From: an uncultured Paracoccaceae bacterium
GTDB lineage: Bacteria; Pseudomonadota; Alphaproteobacteria; Rhodobacterales; Rhodobacteraceae
Direction: 5' to 3'
Assembly (NCBI GenBank): GCA_947500005.1
Contig: CANMQJ010000001.1
Span: forward strand, 248,001-312,000
Length of the DNA: 64,000 nt
This document shows positions 16,440 to 26,208 of this stretch, piece by piece; the first letter of the stretch is position 1, and each line of letters opens with the position of its first letter. The notes beneath the pieces were generated by a model. It did no database searches, was not told the origin of the DNA, and was given only the letters and a program-made list of their open reading frames with translations. The position numbers and the translations under genes were made by a program.

Positions 16440-18635
16440 TCAATAGAAACTCTGCGGATCGATATCGACCGACAGCCGCAAGTCGCCCTTGAGCCGCAGC
16501 GGCGCGATCCATTGCGAAATGGCCTCTTGCAAGGGCACCCCCTTGGCCGCCTTGACCAGCAGGCGAACCCGGTGCCGTCCGCGAATGCGCGCGATGGGCG
16601 CGGGCGCGGGCCCGAATACCTGTGCCCCGATCCGGCGCAGCGGGGCGTCGTTGCGCGCAAGCGTATTGCCCAGATCGAAGACCGGGCCGACCTCCGGCCC
16701 CGACAGGATGATGCCTGCCATGCGCCCGTAGGGCGGCACACCGGCCGCCTGACGCCCCGCCGCTTCGGCGCGCCAGAAATCCTCCTCGTCGCCGGACAGG
16801 ATCGCCCGGATCACCGGATGTTCGGGCTGGAAGGTCTGCAAGAGCGCCTGCCCCGGCTTGTCGGCCCGACCCGCACGGCCGGCCACCTGCCGCATCAGCT
16901 GGAACGTGCGTTCGGCCGCGCGCAGGTCGGAGCCTTGCAGCCCCAGGTCGGCGTCGATCGCGCCCACCAGCGTGAGCTTGGGGAAGTTGTGGCCCTTTGC
17001 AACCAGTTGCGTGCCGATGACGATATCCGCCTCTCCGGCCGCAATCTCCTCGATCCGGGCTTTCAGAGCGCGGGCCGACCCGAAAAGGTCCGAACTCAGC
17101 AGCGCGATCCGCGCCTCCGGGAACGCGGCCCCGGCTTCTTCGGCCAACCGCTCGATCCCCGGCCCGACCGGGGCCAGCTTGCCCTCCACCTCGCAAGAGG
17201 GGCATTTCTCGGGAATGGGTTTCGTCTCGCCGCATTGGTGACACATGAGCCGGTTGAGAAACCGATGCTCGACCATCCGCGCATCACAGTGATCGCAGCC
17301 GATCTGCTGCCCGCAGGCCCTGCACAACGTGACCGGCGCATAACCGCGCCGGTTGATGAACAGCAGCGATTGCTCTCCCGCCGCGATCCGCCGCCGCACC
17401 GCGCCCCGAAGGGAGGGCGAGATCCAGGTGCCGGGCTGCATCGCCTCGGCCCGCATGTCGATGGCCTTCATCTCGGGCAGAACCGCATCGCCGAAGCGCG
17501 AGGTCAGGGTGAGACGGTCGTATTTGCCCGCCTCGGCATTGGCCCAGCTTTCCAGACTGGGCGTGGCGCTGGCCAGCACCACGCGCGCGCCACACATCGC
17601 CGCGCGCAGCACCGCCATATCTCGCGCGTTGTAAAGGACCCCGTCCTCCTGCTTGTAGGACGTGTCGTGTTCCTCGTCCACGATCACCAGACCCAGGTCG
17701 CGGAAGGGCAGGAAAAGCGACGACCGCGCCCCCACGACCAGCTGCGCGCCGCCCTGCCCCACCATGCGCCAGATGCGCCGCCGCTCGGTCACGGTGACGC
17801 CGGAATGCCACTCGGCGGGCTTCGCGCCGAACCGCGCCTCGACACGGGTCAGGAACTCGGCCGTCAGCGCGATCTCGGGCAGCAGGACCAGCGCCTGCCG
17901 TCCCAGCCGCAGCGTCTCGGCCACCGCCTCCAGGTAGACTTCGGTCTTGCCCGATCCGGTCACCCCCTTGAGCAGCGTGGTTCCGTAGCCCCCCTTGCGC
18001 AGCGCGTCGCGCAGCGATTGCGCCGCCTCCGCCTGATCCTCGGTCAACGCCTTGCCGGGCAAGTCCGGCTCAAGAACGGGGTAAGGCGTGTCACGCGGAC
18101 TGTCCTCCTCCCGCACGGCGCCTTGCTTGACCAACCCCTTCACGACCGAGGAGGTGACCCCCGCCATCTCGGACAGTTCCTTGAGCGTGAAGGCCAGCCC
18201 GCCATACTCGCGCAGGACGTCCAGAACCCTTGTGCGCGCCTCGGTCATCCGCTCGGGGGCGCCCTCTCCCAGCCGATAGATCTTTCGCATCGAGGGCGGG
18301 TCCGAGAGCCCGGGCGCGCGCGTGGCGAGCCGCAGCATCGCGGGCATCGGCGTCAGCGTATAATCGGCGGCCTTGCCCAGGAACTGCCGCATCTCGGCCC
18401 GCATCGGCGCCACGTCCAGCACACGATGAACGGAGCGAATCTTCGACCGGTCGAAATCGCCCAGGCCCGGGCCCCAGACGACCCCCAGCACCCGGCGCGG
18501 CCCGAGCGGGACCTCGACAAAGGCCCCGGCCCAACATCCTCCTTCGGGTGCGACATAGTCCAGAAGCCGGTCCAGCGGCTGCGTCGTCAGCACCGCGACC
18601 AGCGCGCCTTCTTCGAAATACTCAGATCCGCTCAC
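16440..18635 (-). CDS. priA: primosomal replication restart helicase PriA
   Basis: A 3'-5' DNA helicase that recognises stalled forks and D-loops and reloads the replisome. The N-terminal DNA-binding region begins [20 protein letters not shown]. Walker A is [12 protein letters not shown], the DEEH box is [11 protein letters not shown], and motif III SATPS is present. Two zinc-binding cysteine groups follow ([14 protein letters not shown] and CHQCG...CPSC), then motif [15 protein letters not shown] at 18635 gives 731 residues, the normal size; an upstream ATG at 18716 would add a non-conserved segment across the fsa promoter. It is divergent from fsa. Confidence 0.95.
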   Translation of the reverse strand: MSGSEYFEEGALVAVLTTQPLDRLLDYVAPEGGCWAGAFVEVPLGPRRVLGVVWGPGLGDFDRSKIRSVHRVLDVAPMRAEMRQFLGKAADYTLTPMPAMLRLATRAPGLSDPPSMRKIYRLGEGAPERMTEARTRVLDVLREYGGLAFTLKELSEMAGVTSSVVKGLVKQGAVREEDSPRDTPYPVLEPDLPGKALTEDQAEAAQSLRDALRKGGYGTTLLKGVTGSGKTEVYLEAVAETLRLGRQALVLLPEIALTAEFLTRVEARFGAKPAEWHSGVTVTERRRIWRMVGQGGAQLVVGARSSLFLPFRDLGLVIVDEEHDTSYKQEDGVLYNARDMAVLRAAMCGARVVLASATPSLESWANAEAGKYDRLTLTSRFGDAVLPEMKAIDMRAEAMQPGTWISPSLRGAVRRRIAAGEQSLLFINRRGYAPVTLCRACGQQIGCDHCDARMVEHRFLNRLMCHQCGETKPIPEKCPSCEVEGKLAPVGPGIERLAEEAGAAFPEARIALLSSDLFGSARALKARIEEIAAGEADIVIGTQLVAKGHNFPKLTLVGAIDADLGLQGSDLRAAERTFQLMRQVAGRAGRADKPGQALLQTFQPEHPVIRAILSGDEEDFWRAEAAGRQAAGVPPYGRMAGIILSGPEVGPVFDLGNTLARNDAPLRRIGAQVFGPAPAPIARIRGRHRVRLLVKAAKGVPLQEAISQWIAPLRLKGDLRLSVDIDPQSFY

Positions 18636-18727
18636 GGGCTTGGGCAATCCTCGGCAGGGGTTTCGGCAGGATATGCTTTGGGGTAAAGCCAAGCGCGACA
18701 GAGGCCAACCCATCAAAGGACTGCCCC

Positions 18728-19381
18728 ATGAAATTCTTCGTTGATACCGCCGAGATCGACGCCATCGCCGAACTCAACGACCTTGGCATGGTCGACGGCG
18801 TGACCACCAACCCGTCGCTGATCCTGAAGTCGGGCCGCGACATCCTGGAAGTCACCAAGGAGATCTGCGATCTGGTCGAGGGCCCCGTCTCGGCCGAGGT
18901 GGTCGCGACCGAGGCCGAGGACATGATCGCCGAAGGCCGAAAGCTGGCCCAGATCGCCGAGAACATCGCGGTCAAGGTGCCGCTGACCTGGGCCGGGCTC
19001 AAGACCTGCAAGACGCTCACCGACGAGGGCCGCATGGTCAATGTGACGCTCTGCTTTTCGGCCAACCAGGCGCTGCTGGCGGCCAAGGCCGGGGCGACAT
19101 TCATCTCGCCCTTCATCGGGCGGCTCGACGATATCAACCTCGACGGCATGGACCTGATCCAGGACATCCGCACCATCTATGACAATTACGGATTCGAGAC
19201 GCAGATCCTTGCCGCCTCGATCCGCACGGTGAACCACGTCACCGAAAGCGCGCGGATCGGCGCCGACGTCATCACCGCTCCTCCCGCTGTCATCAAGAAG
19301 CTCGCCGACCACCCGCTGACGGACAAGGGGCTCGAGACCTTCCTCGCCGACTGGGCCAAGACCGGGCAGAAAATCCTCTGA
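18728..19381 (+). CDS. fsa: fructose-6-phosphate aldolase / small transaldolase
   Basis: A 217-residue TIM-barrel enzyme of the TalC/FSA class. The Schiff-base lysine is Lys83 in [13 protein letters not shown]; the N-terminal [10 protein letters not shown] and [10 protein letters not shown] and the phosphate-binding [10 protein letters not shown] region are all present. Such proteins catalyse transaldol or fructose-6-phosphate aldol reactions in the pentose phosphate network; sequence alone does not cleanly separate transaldolase from FSA activity. The start has an AAAGGA site. Two hairpins and a T run follow downstream. Confidence 0.93.
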   Translation: MKFFVDTAEIDAIAELNDLGMVDGVTTNPSLILKSGRDILEVTKEICDLVEGPVSAEVVATEAEDMIAEGRKLAQIAENIAVKVPLTWAGLKTCKTLTDEGRMVNVTLCFSANQALLAAKAGATFISPFIGRLDDINLDGMDLIQDIRTIYDNYGFETQILAASIRTVNHVTESARIGADVITAPPAVIKKLADHPLTDKGLETFLADWAKTGQKIL

Positions 19382-19475
19382 TCCCGGCGCGTTCCCGGTT
19401 GCGCCGGTTGCCTCCGGACCTTGGGTCGTGCAGCGCGCCGCAGGCGGTGAATGGCCACCTCATGCCGGAATAACG

Positions 19476-19533
19476 CCGCCGCACCTGTACCGGGTGCGGC
19501 GGGAGGAAGCCCCCGCCAAGAGGGGAATTTTTT
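19476..19533 (+). terminator. double-hairpin terminator region after fsa
   Basis: A perfect 10-bp stem (19476-19485 with 19493-19502) is followed by a smaller CCCC/GGGG hairpin (19511-19525) and then AATTTTTT. This probably ends the fsa transcript; a TATACA-like box at about 19558 could start the DUF484-xerC unit. Confidence 0.6.
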
Positions 19534-19589
19534 CGGGCCATGACCCGCAAGCCATGCTATACACTGGCACAAATCGAAAAGAGGCACAG

Positions 19590-20297
19590 ATGAGCAGTCG
19601 CCCGAAACTCGAAGACACGCTGCGTGAGAAGATTCTCGCCGCCCCGGATGCGGTACTCGAAGACAAGGACCTGATGAACGCGCTGGTCGCCGCCAACGAG
19701 CGGGCGATGGGCGGAAACATCATCGACCTGCGCGGCATTGCCATGGAAAGGCTCGAAGCGCGACTGGACCGGCTTGAGGATACACATCGTTCCGTGATCG
19801 CAGCGGCCTATGAGAACCTTGCCGGCACCAACCAGATCCATCGGGCCGTACTTCGCATGCTGGAACCGGTGGAGTTCGAGGGGTTCCTGCGCGATCTCGG
19901 CGGCGAAGTGGCCGAGATCCTGCGGGTCGATGCGATCACCCTGGTGCTCGAGACGGTCCAGGACGCCGAAGAGCCCGCAGTCAAGCGTCTGGGCGACGTG
20001 CTGTGCGTGGCCGAGCCCGGTTTCCTGCGCAGCTACCTGACCCGCGACCGGGGCGGTGAACCGCGACAGATCACGCTGCGCCAGTTGAGCGACGCCTCGC
20101 GCCGCATCTACGGCGAAAGGGCCGACTGGATCCGGTCCGAAGCCTGCCTGCTGCTCGACCTGGGCGAGGGCCGACTTCCGGGCATGCTTGCCCTCGGGGC
20201 CGAGGATCCGCACCATTTCACACCCCAGCAGGGTACCGACCTTCTGGGCTTTTTCGGCGGCGTGTTCGAACGGTCGATGCGCCACTGGCTGAAGTGA
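19590..20297 (+). CDS. DUF484 family protein
   Basis: A 235-residue soluble protein starting MSSRPKLEDTLREKI after an AGAGG site. The N-terminal helical region (IIDLRGIAMERLEARLDRLEDTHRSVIAAAYENL) predicts a coiled coil near residues 45-80; the C-terminal part is the GAF-like DUF484 domain ending FFGGVFERSMRHWL. DUF484 genes commonly sit next to xerC in proteobacteria, and here the stop overlaps the xerC GTG (GTGA). A role linked to the recombinase is likely from this conserved pairing but no biochemical function is established. Confidence 0.88.
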   Translation: MSSRPKLEDTLREKILAAPDAVLEDKDLMNALVAANERAMGGNIIDLRGIAMERLEARLDRLEDTHRSVIAAAYENLAGTNQIHRAVLRMLEPVEFEGFLRDLGGEVAEILRVDAITLVLETVQDAEEPAVKRLGDVLCVAEPGFLRSYLTRDRGGEPRQITLRQLSDASRRIYGERADWIRSEACLLLDLGEGRLPGMLALGAEDPHHFTPQQGTDLLGFFGGVFERSMRHWLK

Positions 20298-21214
20298 GCC
20301 TGCTCTCCTCTGCCTGCCGCGACGCGCTTGAGGCGTGGATCGATCATAGCCGCGCCATTTCCGGGAATGCCGAGACCACGCTGACTGCGTATCGTGGCGA
20401 TGTGGTCGAATTTCTCTCCTTCATGACGGTGCATCGCGGCGGCCCCCAAGGCCTGGGCGCGCTCGAGCAGATCACCACCGCCGAAATGCGCGCCTGGATG
20501 GCCGGGTTGCGCGGCGATGGCATGGGCGCCCGCTCTCTTGCCCGCAAGCTTTCCGCGGTGAAATCCTTCTATCGCTGGCTGGCCGATCGCCAGGGGTTCG
20601 AGCCTACGGCAGTGCTCTCTGTCCGCCCGCCCAAGTTCCAGCGCAAGCTGCCCCGCCCGCTGGCCGAGGACGCGGCGCGGGACGTGATAGATACCATTGC
20701 CCTGCAGGCCCGCGATGGATGGGTCGCCGCGCGCGACGTTGCGGTGGTAACGCTTCTTTACGGCTGTGGCTTGCGGATTTCCGAGGCACTGGGCCTCAAA
20801 GGCCGCGATGCACCCCTGCCGCAGGTATTGCGCATCCTGGGCAAGGGAGAGAAGGAAAGGCTGGTTCCCGTCCTTCCGGCCGCGCGGGCCGCGGTACAGG
20901 ATTACCTTTCGCTCTGCCCCCACCCCAAGGAGGATGGCGCGCCTTTGTTTCGCGGCGTCCGGGGCGGCCCGCTGCGGGCCAATGCCATCCAGAGCGCGAT
21001 GGCGCAGACCCGGATGCAGCTGGGCCTGCCTGCCTCGGCCACACCGCACGCGCTGCGTCATAGCTTCGCGACACATCTGCTGGAAGCGGGCGGCGACCTG
21101 CGCGCGATCCAGGAGTTGCTGGGCCACGCCTCCCTATCGACCACTCAGGCCTATACCGCGGTGGACACTGCACGGCTGATGGAGGTCTATTCGCGTACCC
21201 ACCCTAAGGCATGA
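20294..21214 (+). CDS. xerC: tyrosine recombinase XerC
   Basis: A 306-residue site-specific recombinase that resolves chromosome dimers at dif together with XerD. The N-terminal SAM-like DNA-binding domain runs to about residue 110. Catalytic residues are intact: Arg161 in CGLRISEAL, Lys in GKGEKER, His252 and Arg255 in HALRHSFATHLLE, His278 in LLGHASL and nucleophile Tyr287 in TTQAYTAV. It begins with GTG overlapping the DUF484 stop. It is not flanked by mobile-element genes, so it is the chromosomal Xer rather than an integrase. Confidence 0.93.
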   Translation: MSLLSSACRDALEAWIDHSRAISGNAETTLTAYRGDVVEFLSFMTVHRGGPQGLGALEQITTAEMRAWMAGLRGDGMGARSLARKLSAVKSFYRWLADRQGFEPTAVLSVRPPKFQRKLPRPLAEDAARDVIDTIALQARDGWVAARDVAVVTLLYGCGLRISEALGLKGRDAPLPQVLRILGKGEKERLVPVLPAARAAVQDYLSLCPHPKEDGAPLFRGVRGGPLRANAIQSAMAQTRMQLGLPASATPHALRHSFATHLLEAGGDLRAIQELLGHASLSTTQAYTAVDTARLMEVYSRTHPKA

Positions 21215-21267
21215 AACGGCTCGTTCAAGGATTTGCAGTCGCGCGAATTTTCCGTCATTGAGGGGCG

Positions 21268-21963
21268 ATGACACCTAAACTCCAAGCCACGCTCGTCCAC
21301 CTCTTCACCGCTACCGGTGCCGTGTTCGCCATGCTCGCGATGCTGGCCGCTGTCGATGAGCGGTGGGATCTCATGTTCCTCTGGCTGGTCGTGGCCTTCA
21401 TCGTGGACGGCATCGACGGCCCGCTGGCCCGTCGCTACCACGTGCAGACCCACGCCCCGGAATTCGACGGGGTCCTGCTCGACCTGATCATCGACTACCT
21501 GACCTACGTGTTCATTCCCGCCTTCGCCCTGTTCAAATCGGGGCTGATGGATGGCTGGACGGGATGGTTCGCGATCATCCTGATCACCTTCGCCAGCGCG
21601 CTCTATTTCGCGGACACGCGGATGAAGACCAAGGACAACTCGTTTTCGGGTTTTCCGGGCTGCTTCAACATGCTGGTACTGGTGATCTTCGCGGTAGAGC
21701 CCAATTTCTGGATCAGCCTGTTGCTGGTGACGGTGCTGTCGATAGCGATGTTTCTGCCGCTGAAATTCATCCATCCGGTGCGGACGCAACGCTGGCGCGC
21801 GGTCTCTTTGCCGGTCGCCTTCGCCTGGACATTTTTCGCGGGATGGGCCGCCTGGGTCGATTTCCATCCCGAAAGCTGGGCACATTGGGGGCTGGTTCTG
21901 ACCAGCATCTACCTGGTTTTCGCGGGCATTGCCCAGCAACTGATCCCCGCGCGCGACATCTGA
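21268..21963 (+). CDS. pcs: phosphatidylcholine synthase
   Basis: A 231-residue inner-membrane CDP-alcohol phosphatidyltransferase that condenses CDP-diacylglycerol with choline. The CDP-OH-P motif is DGIDGPLAR (Asp47, Asp50, Ala54, Arg55) with Gly68, Asp72 and Asp76 in GVLLDLIID; the 12-residue gap between Arg55 and Gly68 is the longer spacing characteristic of Pcs enzymes from rhizobia. About seven to eight hydrophobic segments are visible. Presence of Pcs implies phosphatidylcholine membranes and dependence on exogenous or recycled choline for this route. Confidence 0.9.
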   Translation: MTPKLQATLVHLFTATGAVFAMLAMLAAVDERWDLMFLWLVVAFIVDGIDGPLARRYHVQTHAPEFDGVLLDLIIDYLTYVFIPAFALFKSGLMDGWTGWFAIILITFASALYFADTRMKTKDNSFSGFPGCFNMLVLVIFAVEPNFWISLLLVTVLSIAMFLPLKFIHPVRTQRWRAVSLPVAFAWTFFAGWAAWVDFHPESWAHWGLVLTSIYLVFAGIAQQLIPARDI

Positions 21964-21988
21964 GTTCCGCGCGCGGAGCATCAGAGGT

Positions 21989-22447
21989 TCAAAGCACCTG
22001 CTCGATCTCGACCTCGCGGCCGTTGTGGCTGAAGGATTCTCCGGCCTTGAGACCGGCCATCGCTTCGTAGATCGGGCTCTGGGTCGAGATGCCCATGTAG
22101 GTTTCGCCATCGACCTCGAACCGCTGTGTGGACACGCAGACCACGAAATTGCGCCCGCCAAAGCTGACGACCGCACCGGGGCCGACCGTGTCGGTCAGGG
22201 ACCAGTCGGTATTTTCGATCGCGTCGATCTTGCCGTGATGAGTCTGCACCGGTGCCTCGAAGGCATGGGCGAGATCGGCGTTCTCTCGGGCGATGGCCAT
22301 GTCCTCGTTGTCATGGGTCTCGCGGTCGCTGAGATGCGAATCGGCCATGTAGGCTTCGTAATGCGCGATGGCCGCGGCCAGTTCGTTTTCCTCCAGCGAC
22401 ATCAGCCGGGCGTGAACGGCCTTCTTCTTCGCGGCGCGGTCGGTCAT
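21989..22447 (-). CDS. GreA/GreB C-terminal-domain transcription factor-like protein
   Basis: A 152-residue protein with an excellent AAGGAG site before the ATG at 22447. The N-terminal part is helical and charged, compatible with a coiled coil (MSLEENELAAAIAHYEAYMADS); the C-terminal part (VGPGAVVSFGGRNFVVCVST ... GISTQSPIYEAMAGLKAGESFSHNGREVEIEQVL) matches the FKBP-like C-terminal domain of Gre factors that bind RNA polymerase in its secondary channel. The coiled coil looks shorter and less acidic at the tip than in GreA, so transcript-cleavage activity is uncertain; a regulator of the Rnk or GreA-paralogue kind is possible. Confidence 0.8.
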   Translation of the reverse strand: MTDRAAKKKAVHARLMSLEENELAAAIAHYEAYMADSHLSDRETHDNEDMAIARENADLAHAFEAPVQTHHGKIDAIENTDWSLTDTVGPGAVVSFGGRNFVVCVSTQRFEVDGETYMGISTQSPIYEAMAGLKAGESFSHNGREVEIEQVL

Positions 22448-22514
22448 ATGCGTCTCCTTGATTTGCCAGCGTCGCGATGATGGTCCCGGGGGACGGACGC
22501 GGCGTTGATCTCTG

Positions 22515-22970
22515 TCAGATAAGCAGGCTAGCGGCCCCTTCGTGGCGCAGCAAGGCCACCTTGGTCTCGACCCCGCCGCGGCCGGAATATCCGGTGAGCC
22601 CCCTCGCCCCCATGACCCGGTGACAGGGAATGATGATCGGGATCGGATTGGCCCCGCAGGCCTGCCCCACGGCCTGCGCCGGCACACCCAGCGCGCGAGC
22701 GATCTCGCCATAGGTGCGCGTCTCGCCGAAAGGGATCTCGAGCATCGCTCGCAGGACCGCCTCTTGAAGGTCTGACCCCCGGAAGGCCAACGGAAGGTCG
22801 AACCGGGTAAGGCGTTTCTGATCATAGGCTGCAAGTTGTTCGGCCGCTTCCTCCAGAAGGGGCGTCTGCGGGTCTTCTGCAACACCGTCCCAAGACAATC
22901 GGCAGATCTTCCCCGCCTCTTCGCTTAAGATGAGGGTGCCGAATTGGGTGTGGACCGAGGCGCCAGGCAT
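22515..22970 (-). CDS. ogt: methylated-DNA--protein-cysteine S-methyltransferase
   Basis: A 151-residue suicide repair protein removing alkyl groups from O6-methylguanine. The acceptor is Cys116 in IIIPCHRVMG; the helix-turn-helix and arginine finger region (FGETRTYGEIARALG ... VGQACGANPIPI) precede it. No AdaA domain is fused, so it is the Ogt type. It starts three bases after the DUF3253 gene stop on the same strand. Confidence 0.93.
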   Translation of the reverse strand: MPGASVHTQFGTLILSEEAGKICRLSWDGVAEDPQTPLLEEAAEQLAAYDQKRLTRFDLPLAFRGSDLQEAVLRAMLEIPFGETRTYGEIARALGVPAQAVGQACGANPIPIIIPCHRVMGARGLTGYSGRGGVETKVALLRHEGAASLLI

Positions 22971-22973
22971 GGA

Positions 22974-23228
22974 TCAAGCTCCGGGAAGGCCAAGGCGGAT
23001 CGGGCCTTCGGCGATTTCGGGATCGGCCACCCGCCCCTTTTGCGTGATCGCGATAAGGCCTTTTGCCGCCAGCTCACCGGCCACGCGCCGAACCCGCGGC
23101 ATCAGGGGACGCCAGTCCTCGGCCATGCCACGGGCCACCTCCGATGGACAGAACGTCTTGCCGACCCCGCGCCGATGCGCGAGGTCGCAGATCGCTTGCG
23201 CGATGGTCTTATCCGAGGGCTGCGTCAC
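22974..23228 (-). CDS. DUF3253 protein
   Basis: An 84-residue protein if the GTG at 23228 is used, giving MTQPSDKTIAQAICDLAHRRG. Its sequence (CPSEVARGMAEDWRPLMPRVRRVAGELAAKGLIAITQKG) predicts a winged helix-turn-helix, the usual DUF3253 content. It overlaps the last 20 bp of ileS and precedes ogt, so expression may depend on read-through from ileS; no strong ribosome site is visible, suggesting coupling. Possible DNA-binding role is inference. Confidence 0.75.
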   Translation of the reverse strand: MTQPSDKTIAQAICDLAHRRGVGKTFCPSEVARGMAEDWRPLMPRVRRVAGELAAKGLIAITQKGRVADPEIAEGPIRLGLPGA

Positions 23229-26208
23229 AGCGGCCGCAAACACCGGGGTGCGCGTGACGACCGACATCGGGCAGGATCTTCCAGCAGCGCTGGCATTTCT
23301 CGCCCTCGGCCTTCTCGAATACCACGCCCACGCCCTCGACCTCGGGCAGGCGATAGGCCTCGGACGGGGCCGGATCGCCGGTCACACGAAGACCGGAGGT
23401 GATGCAGAGATCGTCCATGTCGCTGCGCTTGACCAGGTCGCGCAGATCCGCCTCCTCGACATGCACGACGGGGGCGGCCTCCAGGCTCGATCCGATGACC
23501 TTGTCGCGGCGCTGCACCTCCAGCGCGGCGGTCACCACGCGACGCACCCGGCGCAGGCGGGCGACGCGCGCCTCGATCTCCTCGTTGCGCCAGGCGGCGG
23601 GCGTATCGGGGAAGTCGACGAGGTGGACCGAGCTCTCGTCGCCCGGAAACCGCTCCAGCCAGACCTCCTCCATCGTGAAGACGAGGACCGGCGCCAGCCA
23701 GGTCGTCAGCCGGTGGAACAGCAGGTCCAGAACCGTCCGCGACGCGCGGCGACGCGTGGTATCGCCATCGCAATAGAGCACGTCCTTGCGGATGTCGAAA
23801 TAGAAGGCCGAAAGATCAACGGTCGCAAAGTTGAAGACCGCGCTGAACACCTCCTGGAAGTCGAACCGCGCATAGCCGTCGCGCACCCGCGCATCCAGAT
23901 CCGCCATCCGGCTGAGCACCCATTGCTCAAGCGCCGGCATTTCCTCGGCCGCGATCCGGTCGTTTTCCGAGAAATCGGCGAGGCTGCCCAGCATGAAGCG
24001 CATGGTGTTGCGCAGGCGGCGATAGCTGTCGGCCACGCCTTTCAGGATTTCCGGCCCGATCCGCTGGTCCGCGGTATAGTCGGTCTGCGCCACCCAGAGC
24101 CGCAGGATATCGGCGCCGTACTGCTTGACCACCTCCTCGGGCACGATGGTGTTGCCGAGCGATTTGGACATCTTGTTGCCCTTCTCGTCCAGCGTGAAGC
24201 CATGCGTGACCACGTTGCGATAGGGTGCGCGGCCCAGCGTGCCGCAGGCTTGCAGCATCGAGGAGTGGAACCAGCCGCGATGCTGGTCGGTCCCTTCCAT
24301 GTAGACATCGGCGATGCCGTCCTCGGTTCCATCGGCGCGGTCGCGCAGGACGAAGGCATGGGTGGAGCCGGAGTCGAACCACACGTCGAGAATGTCGAAA
24401 ACCTGCTCATACGCCTCGGGATCGACGCTGCCCGACAGGAACCGTTCCTTCGCGCCGTCCTGGTACCAGACATCCGCGCCCTCGGCCTCGAAGGCCTCGG
24501 CGATGCGGGCGTTCACCGCCTCGTCACGCAGCAGGAAGTCGGCATCTGTGGGCAACGCGCCCTTCTTCACGAAACAGGTCAGCGGCACGCCCCAGGCGCG
24601 CTGGCGCGACAGGACCCAGTCGGGCCGCGCCTCGATCATCGAATAGAGCCGGTTGCGCCCGGTCTGCGGCCACCATTTCACCAGCTTGTCGATCGAGGTC
24701 AGCGCGCGGGTGCGGATCGTCTCGCCATGCGTGTCCCGTCCGTCGCCGACCGGCTTGTCGATCGCGACGAACCATTGCGGCGTGTTGCGATAGATCACGG
24801 GCGCCTTGGACCGCCAGCTATGCGGATAGGAATGCTTGATCTTGCCGCGCGCCAGAAGGCCACCGACCTCGACAAGCTTGTCGATCACGGCCTTGTTCGC
24901 CGTGCCCTCGCCGCCCTTGCGATTCAGGATGTAGTGACCACCAAAGAACGGCAGGCTGTCGCGGAACTTGCCGTCATCCTCGACATTGTAGGTGATGACC
25001 TGTTCCAGCATGCCCAGGCCTCGATAGAGCTCGAATTCCTCCATGCCGTGGCTGGGCGCGCAGTGGACGAAACCTGTGCCCTCCTCGTCGGTGACGAAAT
25101 CGGCGGCGCGGAAATCGCGTGGCGTGTCCCATTCACCATTCGACCCTTCGGCCCCCTTGAGCGGATGTGCCAGCGTCATGCCCGCCAGCTGCGCAGCACT
25201 CACGTCGCGCACGCGGCGCCACTGATCGTCCGAGAGCCGCGCCCGCGCCATCACGTCCCCGGCCAGCTTGTCGGCAAGGATGAACCGGTCGCCGACATTG
25301 GCCCAGCACTCGTCGGGCGTGCCTGTCACCTCGTAGAGGCCATAGGAGAACTCTTCGCCAAAAACGACCGCCTTGTTCGAGGGGATGGTCCAGGGCGTGG
25401 TGGTCCAGATCACCACGTAGGCACCTACCAGGTCATCGGCCGCCGAGGCCTCGGCCGCGATCGTGCTCGCGCCGTCCTCATCGCGAGTCTCCTCTCCCGA
25501 CAGCGTCAGGTCCGGCAAGTCCAGGCCCTCGACACGAAATTTCACCCAGATGGTGAAGCTTTCCTTGTCGTGATACTCGATCTCGGCCTCGGCCAGCGCG
25601 GTCTTCTCGACGGGCGACCACATCACCGGCTTGGACCCCTGGTAGAGCGTGCCGTTCATCAGGAATTTCATGAATTCCTCGGCGATCACCCGCTCGGCAT
25701 GGAAATCCATCGTCAGGTAGGGGTCGGCCCAGTTTCCGGTGATGCCCAGGCGCTTGAACTCATCGCGCTGGATGTCGATCCAGCCTTCCGCGAACTTGCG
25801 GCACTCCTGGCGGAAGTCGATGACATCCACCTGGTCCTTGTTCTTGCCCTTCTTGCGGTATTGCTCCTCGATCTTCCACTCGATCGGCAGGCCGTGGCAG
25901 TCCCAGCCCGGAACATAGCGGGCATCGTGACCCATCATCTGGTGCGACCGAACGATCATGTCCTTGATCGTCTTGTTCAGCGCGTGACCGATATGCAGGT
26001 GCCCGTTCGCATAGGGAGGGCCGTCATGCAGGGTAAAGGGCGTACGCCCCGTCTTCTCGCGCAGCCGGTCATAGACCCCGATCTTCTCCCAACGCTCCAG
26101 CCACGCGGGCTCGCGCTTGGGCAGACCGGCGCGCATCGGGAAGTCGGTCTTGGGAAGGTTCAGCGTGTCTTTGTAATCGGGTGTTGCTGCGGTCGTGTCG
26201 GCGCACAT
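23209..26208 (-). CDS. ileS: isoleucine--tRNA ligase
   Basis: A 999-residue class I aminoacyl-tRNA synthetase. HIGH (NGHLHIGHALNK) and KMSKS (DEKGNKMSKSLGN) motifs are intact; the CP1 editing insertion carries VVIWTTTPWTIPSNKAV, including the Thr-rich editing loop; GWDCHGLPIEWKIE and VWFDSGSTH are family signatures. The C-terminal zinc site (CQRCWK ... CGRCDAALG) is complete. A weak AAGGA site precedes the ATG at 26208. No T-box or other leader was recognised in the 315-bp upstream region. DUF3253 and ogt follow closely. Confidence 0.97.
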   Translation of the reverse strand: MCADTTAATPDYKDTLNLPKTDFPMRAGLPKREPAWLERWEKIGVYDRLREKTGRTPFTLHDGPPYANGHLHIGHALNKTIKDMIVRSHQMMGHDARYVPGWDCHGLPIEWKIEEQYRKKGKNKDQVDVIDFRQECRKFAEGWIDIQRDEFKRLGITGNWADPYLTMDFHAERVIAEEFMKFLMNGTLYQGSKPVMWSPVEKTALAEAEIEYHDKESFTIWVKFRVEGLDLPDLTLSGEETRDEDGASTIAAEASAADDLVGAYVVIWTTTPWTIPSNKAVVFGEEFSYGLYEVTGTPDECWANVGDRFILADKLAGDVMARARLSDDQWRRVRDVSAAQLAGMTLAHPLKGAEGSNGEWDTPRDFRAADFVTDEEGTGFVHCAPSHGMEEFELYRGLGMLEQVITYNVEDDGKFRDSLPFFGGHYILNRKGGEGTANKAVIDKLVEVGGLLARGKIKHSYPHSWRSKAPVIYRNTPQWFVAIDKPVGDGRDTHGETIRTRALTSIDKLVKWWPQTGRNRLYSMIEARPDWVLSRQRAWGVPLTCFVKKGALPTDADFLLRDEAVNARIAEAFEAEGADVWYQDGAKERFLSGSVDPEAYEQVFDILDVWFDSGSTHAFVLRDRADGTEDGIADVYMEGTDQHRGWFHSSMLQACGTLGRAPYRNVVTHGFTLDEKGNKMSKSLGNTIVPEEVVKQYGADILRLWVAQTDYTADQRIGPEILKGVADSYRRLRNTMRFMLGSLADFSENDRIAAEEMPALEQWVLSRMADLDARVRDGYARFDFQEVFSAVFNFATVDLSAFYFDIRKDVLYCDGDTTRRRASRTVLDLLFHRLTTWLAPVLVFTMEEVWLERFPGDESSVHLVDFPDTPAAWRNEEIEARVARLRRVRRVVTAALEVQRRDKVIGSSLEAAPVVHVEEADLRDLVKRSDMDDLCITSGLRVTGDPAPSEAYRLPEVEGVGVVFEKAEGEKCQRCWKILPDVGRHAHPGVCGRCDAALG

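Noticed and set aside
20294..21214. XerC-like gene as evidence of an integron or mobile element
   Set aside because: It is paired with DUF484, lacks attachment-like repeats or cargo genes nearby, and has the standard chromosomal size.
24360..24382. GGAGTCGAACC-type string, minus strand GGTTCGACTCC, resembling a tRNA T-arm
   Set aside because: It encodes the conserved VWFDSGST motif of IleRS and there is no cloverleaf around it.
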